The notes: a model not told the origin generated them from the letters alone. DNA of 34,055 bases from Butyrivibrio sp. (GCA_017413105.1 JAFPVA010000234.1:1-34055); one strand, 5' to 3'; shown: positions 15,569 to 24,583, numbered from the stretch's first letter. Made by a program: numbers and translations.

Positions 15569-16744
15569 ATGAAAAAGAAATTATCAATGGTATTGGCTGG
15601 TCTTATGACAGTAGGCCTTCTTGGCTGCGGAAATGCGGCAGAAGCTCCTGCTACTGAGACAGCACCTGCACAGGAGACAAAGACAGAAACAGCTGCAGAG
15701 ACAACTGCTGAAGCTCCCGCTGCAGAAGCAGCTACAGACGGATTGGACGCTCTTATCGAAGCTGCTAAGGCAGAGGGTGAACTCGTTGTTTACGGTTCTT
15801 GCGAAGAAGAATATCTTGCTGCTGCCTGCGAGCATTTCCAGGAACTCTACGGAATCAAAGTTCAGTATCAGCGTCTTTCAACAGGTGAAGTTCAGAGTAA
15901 GATTGAGGAAGAGAAGGGAAATCCTTCAGGCGACGTATGGTTCGGCGGCACAACAGATCCTTACAATGTAGCAGCTGCTGAAGGTCTTCTTGAGCCTTAT
16001 GAGGCAATAAATGCAAGCCACCTTCTTAGCGATATGTATCGTGACAAGGATGGCAACTGGTATGGTATCTACAAGGGAATCCTTGGCTTTATGGTAAACA
16101 AGGATGAGCTTGATCGTATGGGTATCGATGCTCCTGCAGACTGGAAGGATCTTCTTGATGAGAAGTACAAAGGTCTTATCTGGCTTTCCAACTACAACAC
16201 AGCCGGAACAGCTAAGCTCGTTATCAACACAATGATCCAGAAGTATGGTCACGACGAAGGTATCCAGTACCTTGTTGATCTTGATAAGAACATCGAAGTT
16301 TATACAAAGTCAGGTTCCGGCCCATCTAAGAACGTTGGAACAGGCGAGTGTATCGTTGGTATCGGATTCCTTCACGATGGTATCACACAGATCGTAGATA
16401 ACGGTTATGGCAACATCGGTCTGATCATTCCTTCAACAGGAACATCCTTCGAAGTTGGTGCAACAGCTATCTTCAAGGGCTGCGCACATCCAAATGCATC
16501 CAAGCTTTGGATCGAGTATGCTCTTAGCCCTGAGTGCGTAGAGCTTGCAGCTCAGAACGGCTCTTATCAGTTCCTGGTTCTCGACAATGCAAAGCAGCCT
16601 GAGGTTGCAGCTGAGTTCGGCCTTGATCCTGAGAATGTTATGAAGTATGACTTCGAGGATGCAAAAGCAAATACAACTACTTACATCGAAGAAGTTATGA
16701 CAGCACTTGGAAGCGCTGCTGACGATCGTTTCAAGACTGAGTAA
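15569..16744 (+). CDS. AfuA/FbpA-like ABC transporter binding lipoprotein
   Basis: Binding protein of the importer, 391 aa; the ATG at 15569 follows AAAGGAGAAG. The signal peptide ends in LLGCG with acylated Cys20. An Ala/Thr/Glu-rich tether (about 22-58) precedes the mature fold. Seen: LVVYGSCEEEYL, NPSGDVWFGGTTDPY, AAAEGLLEPYE and GFMVNKDELDRMGI, all typical of COG1840 (AfuA, FbpA, FutA). No adjacent Tyr pair for iron is present. From memory, hexose-phosphate-binding AfuA uses a His-Asp pair, and FLHDG here offers H269-D270; I could not verify the alignment. With the Hpt/Pgt-like sensor upstream, a phosphorylated or other anionic organic ligand is the best guess. The stop codon lies inside a 12-bp hairpin. 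Confidence 0.88.
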   Translation: MKKKLSMVLAGLMTVGLLGCGNAAEAPATETAPAQETKTETAAETTAEAPAAEAATDGLDALIEAAKAEGELVVYGSCEEEYLAAACEHFQELYGIKVQYQRLSTGEVQSKIEEEKGNPSGDVWFGGTTDPYNVAAAEGLLEPYEAINASHLLSDMYRDKDGNWYGIYKGILGFMVNKDELDRMGIDAPADWKDLLDEKYKGLIWLSNYNTAGTAKLVINTMIQKYGHDEGIQYLVDLDKNIEVYTKSGSGPSKNVGTGECIVGIGFLHDGITQIVDNGYGNIGLIIPSTGTSFEVGATAIFKGCAHPNASKLWIEYALSPECVELAAQNGSYQFLVLDNAKQPEVAAEFGLDPENVMKYDFEDAKANTTTYIEEVMTALGSAADDRFKTE

Positions 16745-16901
16745 GCTTCGCTTACTCAGTCGGAAAATGCGCACTGGAACGAAAGGAAAAAGTTGCTTCG
16801 CAACCGTTCCAGTCGCAGGAATTTCGCAAGCGAAATTCCATCCGAGTAAGTTTTCTAATAGTTCACTATGGGCGGAAGGTTTTTCCCTCCGCCCATATTT
16901 T
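16735..16901 (+). repeat. Block of four hairpins between binding-protein and permease genes
   Basis: HP1: GACTGAGTAAGC (16735-16746) with GCTTACTCAGTC (16750-16761), 12 bp, includes the stop codon. HP2: ACTGGAACG (16773-16781) with CGTTCCAGT (16805-16813), enclosing GTTGC/GCAAC. HP3: GGAATTTCG (16818-16826) with CGAAATTCC (16831-16839), loop CAAG. HP4: TATGGGCGGA (16867-16876) with TCCGCCCATA (16888-16897), then TTTT, a terminator. CTTACTC (16751-16757) can also pair with GAGTAAG (16844-16850), closing HP2 and HP3 into a multibranch alternative to HP1. A likely role is partial termination and 3'-end protection, giving more binding-protein mRNA than permease mRNA. Confidence 0.8.
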
Positions 16902-16917
16902 AAGGAGGACATGGGAT

Positions 16918-18630
16918 ATGGCAAAAAGTCAAAGTGCCAGCCTTGACAGGAAAAAACTCTTTGGCGATCCGATAACAGTGACCACCATTGCGGTTTTGAT
17001 TGTTTTTTTGACTGTGTTTATTTTGTATCCACTGGCAATACTTCTGGTGGACAGTTTTATATCTGAGTCAGGACTAACCCTGGCAACCTTTAAGAGAGTA
17101 ATGGCACTTTCGAACTTCAGGAGGGCCATAAGCAACACCTTAAAGGTAGGATTTTTGGTAGGTATCGCATCATCACTTATTGGTCTTTTGTTTGCCTACG
17201 TTGAGGTTTATGTACAGCTTCGCACAAAATTCATGGAGGGACTCTTTAAGGTAGTATCAATCCTGCCTGTAGTATCTCCGCCTTTTGTGCTTTCTCTTTC
17301 AATGATCATGCTTTTTGGTAAAGCCGGGATCATTACAAGATTTCTTTTACACATCTATGACAACAGTGTCTACGGTTTTTGGGGGATAGTAATTGTTCAG
17401 ACGCTAACGTTTTTCCCTGTATGCTATATGATGCTCAAGGGGCTTTTAAAGAATATCGATCCATCCTTGGAGGAGGCAGCCAGAGATATGGGAGCTTCCA
17501 GATTCAAGGTATTTTTGACAGTGACATTTCCATTGATCCTTCCGGGACTTGGAAACGCATTTTTGGTAACATTCATCGAATCAATTGCCGACTTTGCTAA
17601 CCCAATGATCATCGGTGGATCCTATGATACTCTTGCAACTACTATATATCTTCAGATCACAGGTGCTTACGACAAGCAGGGCGCTGCAGCAATGGCGGTT
17701 GTACTTCTTGCCATCACTCTGGCGATGTTCATCGTTCAGAAGTATTACTTAGAGGCAAAGAGTACTGCAACTCTTACAGGTAAGGCATCAAGAGAGCGTA
17801 TGCTCATCACTGATAAGAGCGTTACGATTCCGCTTTCAATTGCCTGCTCTGCACTTGCTGTTTTCGTAATCCTCATGTACATCTGTGTTCCTTTTGGTGC
17901 CATGTTCAGGACCTGGGGCTATGATTTCCATCTGACCTTCAAGTGGTTCGGACAGGTATTCACCAAGTACAAGGGCTTTAAGGCATTTAAGGACAGTTTC
18001 ATTCTGTCACTTATTTCTGCGCCTATTACAGCTCTTTTGTCCATGATAATCTCATACCTTGTAGTAAAAAGAAAATTCAAGGCAAAGGGATTTATTGAGG
18101 CAGTTTCAATGCTTGCCATGGCTGTTCCGGGAACCGTTCTTGGTATTGGATACATAAGAGGATTCGCCGGCGGTATTTTTGGATCAGGTATTCTTCAGGG
18201 ACTGTACGGAACAGGCGCAATCCTTGTTATCGTATTCATCGTAAGAAGCTTACCAACAGGTACCAGAAGCGGTATCTCAGCTCTTCGCCAGATCGACAAG
18301 AGCATTGAGGAATCAGCTTATGACATGGGTGCAGATAGCTTCAGGGTATTTATGACAGTTACACTTCCGCTTATTAAGGACAGCTTCCTTTCAGGATTTG
18401 TAACCTCCTTCGTCCGCAGTATCACAGCTATCAGTGCAATCATCCTTCTGGTAACACCTTCGTACCTGCTTATTACAGTACAGATCAATGAGTTCGCTGA
18501 AAAAGGAGCTTATGGAATTGCCTGCGCCTTTGCATCAATCCTTATCCTTATCACCTACAGTGCAGTGCTTATCATGAATCTGGTAATCAAATACTTTGGA
18601 ACAAGCCGCAAGATTGGGCCGGCTGAATGA
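16918..18630 (+). CDS. FbpB/AfuB-like ABC transporter permease (fused double domain)
   Basis: Inner-membrane permease of 570 aa with two permease domains in one chain, as in FbpB and AfuB, forming the whole membrane channel. About 12 hydrophobic helices are visible. Each half has an EAA loop that docks the ATPase: EEAARDMGASRFKVFLTVTF near residue 185 and EESAYDMGADSFRVFMTVTL near residue 465. The ATG at 16918 follows AAGGAGG at 9-nt spacing; an ATG at 16911 is out of frame. The gene sits behind a terminator-like hairpin, so its expression depends on read-through from the binding-protein gene. Its end overlaps the beginning of the ATPase gene region (ATGA), indicating coupling. Confidence 0.92.
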   Translation: MAKSQSASLDRKKLFGDPITVTTIAVLIVFLTVFILYPLAILLVDSFISESGLTLATFKRVMALSNFRRAISNTLKVGFLVGIASSLIGLLFAYVEVYVQLRTKFMEGLFKVVSILPVVSPPFVLSLSMIMLFGKAGIITRFLLHIYDNSVYGFWGIVIVQTLTFFPVCYMMLKGLLKNIDPSLEEAARDMGASRFKVFLTVTFPLILPGLGNAFLVTFIESIADFANPMIIGGSYDTLATTIYLQITGAYDKQGAAAMAVVLLAITLAMFIVQKYYLEAKSTATLTGKASRERMLITDKSVTIPLSIACSALAVFVILMYICVPFGAMFRTWGYDFHLTFKWFGQVFTKYKGFKAFKDSFILSLISAPITALLSMIISYLVVKRKFKAKGFIEAVSMLAMAVPGTVLGIGYIRGFAGGIFGSGILQGLYGTGAILVIVFIVRSLPTGTRSGISALRQIDKSIEESAYDMGADSFRVFMTVTLPLIKDSFLSGFVTSFVRSITAISAIILLVTPSYLLITVQINEFAEKGAYGIACAFASILILITYSAVLIMNLVIKYFGTSRKIGPAE

Positions 18631-18644
18631 TGGAGAATAAAACT

Positions 18645-19706
18645 ATGGCAAAAGAGAAAAAGGGCGTACGCCTTGAACACATTTCAAAAATTTATAAAGA
18701 TCCTAAGACCGGCAAAGATTTCTATGCGGTTAAGGATGCAAATCTTGAGATTGAGCCCGGAAGCTTTGTAACACTTCTTGGACCGTCAGGATGCGGAAAA
18801 ACAACAACCCTTCGTATGATCGCAGGCTTTGAGAGCCCGGACGAAGGTGAGATTTATCTTGGAAACGAGGCAATAAATGCCCTGACACCAAATAAGAGAG
18901 ATACAGCGATGGTTTTCCAGAGCTATGCTCTTCTTCCTCACTACAACATCTTTGACAACGTAGCTTATGGTCTTAAGCTCAGAAAGATGGATAAAGCGGT
19001 TATTAAGCAAAAAGTTACTGACATTCTGGGACTTGTTGGCCTTGAGGGAATGGAAAACCGTATGACAAACCAGTTATCCGGTGGTCAGCAGCAGAGAGTA
19101 GCTCTTGCAAGAGCACTTGTAATCGAGCCCGGAGTTCTTTTGTTTGATGAGCCTTTATCAAACCTTGATGCAAAGCTTCGTGTTTCCATGCGTACTGAGA
19201 TCAGGAGAATCCAGCAGGAAGCAGGAATAACAGCAGTTTACGTAACACATGATCAGAGTGAGGCCATGGCCATTTCAGATAAGGTCATCATCATGAATAA
19301 AGGTCTCGTTGAGCAGATCTCAACTCCGCAGGAAGCCTACTACTATCCAAACAACAAGTTTGTTGCAGACTTTATCGGTGAGGCAAACTTCTTAAAGGGG
19401 ACAGTAAAGGGCCAGGATATAGTTGAAATCGCAGGAGCAGAGGTTAAGTGCGCTACCGGAAGTAAGGCAGTTGGCTCTGAGTGCAGCGTAGTTCTTCGCC
19501 CTGAGGGAGCAACCCTTAGCGATGCAGGTTCTATAAAGGGAACCGTCAAGTATTCCTGCTTCATGGGAGCATATCAGGATTATCACGTTCTGATCGGTGA
19601 TACACTTGTAAAGATCCAGGAGTATAACCCTAAGAACAAGAGAATCTACGGTGTTGGGGATTATGCATTCCTTAACTTTGAGGAAAACACACTCTATGCA
19701 CTTTAA
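18645..19706 (+). CDS. FbpC/AfuC-like ABC transporter ATPase
   Basis: Cytoplasmic ATPase energising the importer. Walker A is GPSGCGKTT, the Q-loop is in MVFQSYALLPH, the signature is LSGGQQQR, Walker B is VLLFDEPLSNLD and the switch His is in YVTHDQSEAMA. A TOBE-type regulatory domain follows (about residues 265-350). I prefer the ATG at 18645 (353 aa) because GGAG stands 9 nt before it; in-frame ATGs at 18627 and 18630, overlapping the permease stop, would add up to 6 residues. Best match is the FbpC/PotA/CysA class, used for iron, hexose phosphates, phosphonates or polyamines. The substrate is set by the binding protein. Confidence 0.93.
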   Translation: MAKEKKGVRLEHISKIYKDPKTGKDFYAVKDANLEIEPGSFVTLLGPSGCGKTTTLRMIAGFESPDEGEIYLGNEAINALTPNKRDTAMVFQSYALLPHYNIFDNVAYGLKLRKMDKAVIKQKVTDILGLVGLEGMENRMTNQLSGGQQQRVALARALVIEPGVLLFDEPLSNLDAKLRVSMRTEIRRIQQEAGITAVYVTHDQSEAMAISDKVIIMNKGLVEQISTPQEAYYYPNNKFVADFIGEANFLKGTVKGQDIVEIAGAEVKCATGSKAVGSECSVVLRPEGATLSDAGSIKGTVKYSCFMGAYQDYHVLIGDTLVKIQEYNPKNKRIYGVGDYAFLNFEENTLYAL

Positions 19707-19721
19707 AAGGAGAAAAAGGCA

Positions 19722-20414
19722 ATGACGACTATTATCGAATTTCTGGAAAGTTCACAGGACGTTGCTGTTGCCATCAGACTGGTGATCGCTACTCTTTTTG
19801 GCAGCCTTATCGGCTGGGAAAGAGTTGTTAAAAGACATAGCGCAGGAATCAAGACATTCGCACTGGTGAGTCTTGGTTCCGCCATTGCCACCGCCCTGAA
19901 TATTTACCTTGCGTTGGAGCCCGGACTTAATGCGGATGTCAGCCGTATTCCCGCCGGAGTAGTAAGCGGAATCGGATTCCTTGGTGCCGGCACCATCCTT
20001 GTTACAGGAAGGCAGCAGATCAAAGGTCTGACTACGGCAGCTTCCCTTTGGGTAACCTCCTGCATGGGAATGGCCATTGGCGGAGGCTATCTTGTTATTG
20101 GAATAGCCTGTTTTGCCCTGGTCATGATCGCTAATATTGTTCTTGTTAATCTCAGTAAGGTAGTTGAAGAGTATAGCAGATATATAAGCATCTATATTGA
20201 GGTAAATAAGAATGGCGGCGTAAAGAAGCTCAACAAATGGTTCGCTGATGAGGGCCTTAAGGTCAGCAGTATGACCAAGAGCAAGGAAAAACCTCTTCAA
20301 TCCAATGATGCAGCACTGATCGTGGACATTGATTTTGACAAGATCCGCTCCCACAAGGAAATCCTGGATACACTAAACAGTTTTGACTTTGTTGGCTATG
20401 TGGAAGAAATTTAA
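19722..20414 (+). CDS. MgtC/SapB-family membrane protein
   Basis: Membrane protein of 230 aa. The N-terminal MgtC domain (about 1-140, 4-5 helices) has the family motifs LFGSLIGWERVVKRHSAG, KTFALVSLGSA and GVVSGIGFLGAGTI. A soluble ACT-like domain (about 150-230) follows. In Salmonella, MgtC is linked to Mg2+ limitation and phosphate homeostasis; many MgtC-family members in gut Firmicutes are uncharacterised. It begins 15 bp after the ATPase stop with AAAAGGAG, so it belongs to the importer operon. Co-expression with an importer suspected of taking up organophosphate is notable, since that would load the cell with phosphate. The function here is inferred. Confidence 0.9.
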   Translation: MTTIIEFLESSQDVAVAIRLVIATLFGSLIGWERVVKRHSAGIKTFALVSLGSAIATALNIYLALEPGLNADVSRIPAGVVSGIGFLGAGTILVTGRQQIKGLTTAASLWVTSCMGMAIGGGYLVIGIACFALVMIANIVLVNLSKVVEEYSRYISIYIEVNKNGGVKKLNKWFADEGLKVSSMTKSKEKPLQSNDAALIVDIDFDKIRSHKEILDTLNSFDFVGYVEEI

Positions 20415-20578
20415 ACAGGGATTAACAATTTATAAAAATATAATGTTTTATAATTTATAATTTATTGATTTTTAGATAATATATAGGCTTTGTTTACATT
20501 GATGTAAGTAAAAAATGTTAACATATCCTAGAGTGTTTTGATTACGATTTTTCGAACAATTTAGGAGGTTAACATTAG

Positions 20579-22639
20579 ATGGGTAACAATGAAAAAGTGT
20601 CAAACAAGGCAGGAAACAAGAGAGCTCCAAAGGCTATAAGCATGAGGCTCTCTGTTTTATTTGTAGCTCTTTTGATCATCAGCATTCTTATTACAGAGGC
20701 GCTGATTATCTCCTTTGGCTACGGAATGGTCAAAGATCTTATTGATACCTCTCTTACTAATCAGGTAAGCGCATCTGCAGGCCAGATCAATAAGGAGCTT
20801 ACATCGACGTTCTATTATCTGAATGGCGTAGCTGATGCATTGGAGCAGAACAACTATGCTGATAACAATCAGATGATGGAGTATCTCACAGGAACTGTGG
20901 GAAGATACAATATGATTCCTACCGGTGCTTATGTGGCACTGAATGATGAGACTTTCCTTTATCCAAGTGCCCCGGATTTTGTCATGGAAAATATTACGGC
21001 ACATGCCTGGTATCAACAGGCATTGGGATATGACAACAGCTGGTTCTATTTCTATGATCAGCCATATTTTGACGAGGTTACAGGAGATCTCTGTGCTACA
21101 GTAATCAGACACATTCATCTTAAAGATGGCCGTGAGGGATGTTTTGCAGCAGACTTATTTTTGGCAAAGGCTCAGAAGACCCTCAATGAAGTTCAGCTCT
21201 ATCAGACCGGCGGAGCCATGATGATCACAAAGAGTGGTCTTATCCTCTCTTACAGGGACGATCAAAGCTACAATGGAAAGACGATTGAAGAAGTGGGAGA
21301 CAATGCACTCCTTTCAGCAATTGCCAATGTTGTGGCAGCATCTACTGATGAGGATGTCAATACGGTTAAAAGCTTTAAGGCAGCAGGTGAGAAATACTAC
21401 ACTGTTTCCGATATCGTAAGCGGAACTGACTGGCAGGTTGTCATCTATGCCAAGCAGAATGAAGTTCTTTCAGCTCTCATAAGTCTTGTTATCGTATTGG
21501 GTATTGTTACTCTGGTAGCTGTTGTGGTTGTTATTGTCATCATTACCAGGGTGCTTCATGGCATGATCAAGAAGCCCGTAACCTCCCTTACAGATAATAT
21601 TGAAAAGATTTCAGGCGGTGACTTTACAGTAGATATCTCATCCAAGGGCGATGATGAGATTGCATATATGAACAATGCTATGGGTGAATTCATCCATGGA
21701 ATGAGATCATCCTTAAGTGAGATCAAGGACGTTTCAGGAAGACTTCTTGGAGATGCCCAGACCTCCAAGAATACAGCGGAAGACCTTGAGGAAGCTGCAA
21801 ATAACCAGTCTGCCAGCATGACTCAGATCAGAGAAAACATCGACAATATGGCAAGAGCCGTCAACGAGGTTGCAGAAAATGCCACTGTTCTTGCTCAGAC
21901 TGTTTCAAGCGTAACTGATCAGGAGCAGAAGATCGAAGCTTCCATGAATGACCTTGTTAAGAAGGCTGACAGTGGACAGAAGGATATGTCTACAGTGGCT
22001 GACGGCATGTCAAATATCGTTGAATCCATGAAGGATATGGCTGAAGCGGTTGCAAATGTTGATGAAGCTGCTGACAAGATCAACCAGATTATCGACCTTA
22101 TCAATTCCATTTCTTCACAGACAAACCTGCTTTCACTGAATGCTTCCATCGAGGCTGCAAGAGCAGGAGAGGCCGGCAAGGGCTTTGCGGTTGTTGCATC
22201 TGAGATCGGCGCACTGGCTCAGAACTCAGCGGATGCTACAAACCAGATCGGTGAGATCATCAAGGATATGTCTCAGAAGGTTCAGATGCTTTCAGAGAAA
22301 TCCGAGACCAATACAACTCTTATCAATAACAGTGCAGAAACCGTTAACACAGCAGCTACAACCTTCAAGGAGATCACTCAGGAGCTGTCCGAAGCCAATG
22401 CTACTCTTAGTGAGATGGCTGAGCAGATGCAGAAGGTTAACGATGTTGCTACCAACATGGCATCTGTTTCTGAGGAGCAGTCGGCATCCACTCAGGAGAT
22501 TGCTGACAATGTTGAGCGTGTTACAGAGGCAGCCAAGGGCGTTGCAACTTCCTCAGAGCTTGTTGCAAGTGCTGCATCCTCTGTATCTGAGGCGGTTGAT
22601 ACCATCAACAATAACCTGGAACAGTTCACAATCAACTGA
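20579..22639 (+). CDS. Methyl-accepting chemotaxis protein (dCache-type)
   Basis: Transmembrane chemoreceptor of 686 aa. An N-terminal helix (about 24-47) and a second helix (about 298-325) enclose a periplasm-facing sensor domain of about 250 residues that looks like dCache_1 (TGAYVALNDETFLYPS, AHAWYQQAL, WQVVIYAKQ). Next come HAMP (about 326-380) and the signalling coiled coil, whose hairpin tip ISSQTNLLSLNASIEAARAG is the CheA/CheW contact. dCache domains often bind amino acids, organic acids or other small molecules; the ligand is unknown. The ATG at 20579 follows AGGAGG at 10-nt spacing. The AT-rich 164 bp before it holds no promoter I trust, and I see no SigD-type promoter. A terminator follows. 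Confidence 0.95.
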   Translation: MGNNEKVSNKAGNKRAPKAISMRLSVLFVALLIISILITEALIISFGYGMVKDLIDTSLTNQVSASAGQINKELTSTFYYLNGVADALEQNNYADNNQMMEYLTGTVGRYNMIPTGAYVALNDETFLYPSAPDFVMENITAHAWYQQALGYDNSWFYFYDQPYFDEVTGDLCATVIRHIHLKDGREGCFAADLFLAKAQKTLNEVQLYQTGGAMMITKSGLILSYRDDQSYNGKTIEEVGDNALLSAIANVVAASTDEDVNTVKSFKAAGEKYYTVSDIVSGTDWQVVIYAKQNEVLSALISLVIVLGIVTLVAVVVVIVIITRVLHGMIKKPVTSLTDNIEKISGGDFTVDISSKGDDEIAYMNNAMGEFIHGMRSSLSEIKDVSGRLLGDAQTSKNTAEDLEEAANNQSASMTQIRENIDNMARAVNEVAENATVLAQTVSSVTDQEQKIEASMNDLVKKADSGQKDMSTVADGMSNIVESMKDMAEAVANVDEAADKINQIIDLINSISSQTNLLSLNASIEAARAGEAGKGFAVVASEIGALAQNSADATNQIGEIIKDMSQKVQMLSEKSETNTTLINNSAETVNTAATTFKEITQELSEANATLSEMAEQMQKVNDVATNMASVSEEQSASTQEIADNVERVTEAAKGVATSSELVASAASSVSEAVDTINNNLEQFTIN

Positions 22640-22661
22640 TAGAATAATAACAACTTTTAGA

Positions 22662-22691
22662 AAAAGAGGTCTCACATGTGGGACCTCTTTT
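22662..22691 (+). terminator. Terminator after the chemoreceptor gene
   Basis: AAAAGAGGTC and GACCTCTTTT form the main stem, extended inward by CACA/TGTG with one wobble; the right arm ends in a T run. Confidence 0.88.
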
Positions 22692-22736
22692 GTTGTACAA
22701 TGGAAGGAGCATACACAATAAGGGGGAAATTTGTTT

Positions 22737-23723
22737 ATGAAAATGAAAAAGATAATTGCCTTGATGGCATGTACATTATCAATTTGGGGACTTCCTGTAA
22801 CAGCTCTTGCAGCTACAAATGAGCTTACAGGACTTCAGATAAGCGATGAGATCGCAGGGCAGAGACCTGTTGCCATCATGGTTGATAATGAGAAAAAAGC
22901 GCTCCAGCACTACGGCACCGGAGAAGCTGATATTGTCTACGAGATGATGAACAGTACTGCCAACAGCAGGATCACAAGACTTATGTGTCTTTATAAGGAC
23001 TGGGCAAATCTTCAACAGACAGGCAGTATCCGCAGCACCAGAACAACTAATGTAATGTTGTCAGGAGAATATAACGCTGTTCTGATCCATGACGGCGGCC
23101 CGTTCTATATCAAGACTTATCTGGCTCAGCCCTATGCTTCCCATATAAGCGGCGGCTTCACCAGGATAAAAAACGGTAAGCCTACAGAGTTTACGGAATA
23201 TGTATTCGGTCAGGAGCTGGTCAAGAGATTTGCAAACAGCAAGATTTCTACTGCCTATACAATGACACCTGAAAGAGCTACACACTTCGTATTTGCTGCA
23301 GCTGACACTGACCTGAATACCGGACTTATTGCAAATAACGTGGATCTTGCCGGAGCTTTTGTTCATAACCAGAGCAAACTCGCTTACAATGCAGCTACAA
23401 GGACCTATGATTATTACGAATACGGCTCTCTTCACCAGGATGCAGAAGATGCGCAGGTTATGACCTTTAAAAATGTAATCCTGCAGAATACTTCTTTTAC
23501 CCAGCTGGATAAAAACGGATATATGACCTATAACGTTGTGGGAAATGGCAGCGGCTACTACATCACAAACGGACAGGCGGTTCCTATCAACTGGTCAAAG
23601 GCTAGTGAGACCGGATTTACCCATTACTATTTAGGGGATGGCAGAGAGATCACTGTAAACGTTGGAAAGACCTATATCGGTCTTATTCCTTCAGATTCCT
23701 GGGATAAGATTGTTATAAACTAA
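22737..23723 (+). CDS. DUF3048 (YerB-like) exported protein
   Basis: Exported protein of 328 aa. ATG at 22737, 10 nt after AGGGGG; a TTG at 22731 is less likely. The signal peptide (MKMKKIIALMAC to about ALAA) looks like a signal peptidase I substrate; LMAC is a poor lipobox. The mature protein matches DUF3048 (B. subtilis YerB): RPVAIMVDNEKKA, GEADIVYEMM, SRITRLMCLYKD, GSIRSTR, LIHDGGP, and a C-terminal WSKASETGFTHYYLGDGREI with VGKTYIGLIP. The family is widespread in Firmicutes and has no established biochemical role that I know of; it is probably cell-envelope linked. It stands between terminators and is likely monocistronic. Confidence 0.88.
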   Translation: MKMKKIIALMACTLSIWGLPVTALAATNELTGLQISDEIAGQRPVAIMVDNEKKALQHYGTGEADIVYEMMNSTANSRITRLMCLYKDWANLQQTGSIRSTRTTNVMLSGEYNAVLIHDGGPFYIKTYLAQPYASHISGGFTRIKNGKPTEFTEYVFGQELVKRFANSKISTAYTMTPERATHFVFAAADTDLNTGLIANNVDLAGAFVHNQSKLAYNAATRTYDYYEYGSLHQDAEDAQVMTFKNVILQNTSFTQLDKNGYMTYNVVGNGSGYYITNGQAVPINWSKASETGFTHYYLGDGREITVNVGKTYIGLIPSDSWDKIVIN

Positions 23724-23750
23724 GAGCATAAAAATAGAACTCATAAAGAA

Positions 23751-23806
23751 AAGGGCTTTGCCCGGATGCTTGAACTAATCGCATTCGGAGCAAAGCCCTT
23801 ATTATT
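23751..23806. terminator. Bidirectional terminator between DUF3048 and parA genes
   Basis: AAGGGCTTTGC (23751-23761) pairs with GCAAAGCCCTT (23790-23800), extended inward by CCGGATGC/GCATTCGG with one wobble. AT-rich tracts on both sides suit the two convergent genes. Confidence 0.85.
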
Positions 23807-23815
23807 TATACAGAA

Positions 23816-24571
23816 TTATTTAACAAGTTCTTTTGCAAAATCAATGTAATCAAGACAGGTATTGCACTTTGGAGCATAATCAATAAGGAGTTTTTTCTGT
23901 TCCTGAGCTTCTTTTGTCTTTACGCATTCGCGGATAACAGTCTTAAAGAGCTTTGTGTTCATCTCTTTTGCGCTCTTCTCGATGCTTTCCCTTGTCTCTT
24001 TTTCCAGATTGGATCTTCCGGAGTATCTTACAAGGAGAAGTCCTGCGATGGACAGATCCCTGTTCTGTCTGCGCTTAACAGCCATTATGGTATCGTACAG
24101 CTGCTGAATTCCCTGCATCGCATAGGAATCGGCGGTCACTGGTATGATGACTTTGTCTGCTGCAATAAGGCAGTTGTACAGGATGATGTTAAGTGAAGGG
24201 GCAGTGTCTATAACAATGTACTTGTAGCCCTCCAGCTCATCCAGTGCATCTTTCAGCCTGTAGAAACCCTCAACATCGCCGTCAAGCATCTTCTCAGCCT
24301 TGACCAAAAGCGGGTCAGAAGCAACTATGTCTCCGTTTTCAGTGTGCTGAATAGCGTCTGCGATAGGAAGCTTGTCTGAATCAATGATTACATCGTAAAG
24401 TGTCGCTACATCCTCAACCTTTGCTTCGTAGGTGCTGGTGCTGTTACCCTGTGGATCAGCATCAATTAAAAGAGTCTTCGCCTTTTTTGAAAGGATGCCT
24501 GCAAGATTGGTTGCTGTGGTACTTTTTCCGATACCACCTTTCTGATTTGCTACAACAAAAACGGTTGCCAT
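23816..24571 (-). CDS. ParA/Soj-family partition-type ATPase
   Basis: Deviant-Walker ATPase of 251 aa, close in length to Soj. Seen: KGGIGKSTTA (deviant Walker A with the signature Lys), LLIDADPQGNST (A' motif), YIVIDTAPSL (Walker B) and IPVTADSYAMQGI. There is no N-terminal helix-turn-helix, so it belongs to the short ParA class. Such ATPases dimerise with ATP, bind DNA nonspecifically and position chromosomes, plasmids or protein assemblies. The start at 24571 follows GGAGGA. No parB-like gene or parS-like repeat is adjacent; the only partner is the small DUF6465 gene 12 bp upstream. Whether the cargo is DNA or a protein complex cannot be read here. I see no replication gene, so plasmid origin is unsupported. 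Confidence 0.93.
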   Translation of the reverse strand: MATVFVVANQKGGIGKSTTATNLAGILSKKAKTLLIDADPQGNSTSTYEAKVEDVATLYDVIIDSDKLPIADAIQHTENGDIVASDPLLVKAEKMLDGDVEGFYRLKDALDELEGYKYIVIDTAPSLNIILYNCLIAADKVIIPVTADSYAMQGIQQLYDTIMAVKRRQNRDLSIAGLLLVRYSGRSNLEKETRESIEKSAKEMNTKLFKTVIRECVKTKEAQEQKKLLIDYAPKCNTCLDYIDFAKELVK

Positions 24572-24583
24572 TTTCTCTCCTCC

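Noticed and set aside
15569-19706. Ferric iron importer (FbpABC)
   Set aside because: The fold family fits, but neither binding protein has the adjacent Tyr pair used for Fe3+ by FbpA, and the linked three-component sensor resembles those for phosphorylated metabolites. Iron cannot be fully excluded.
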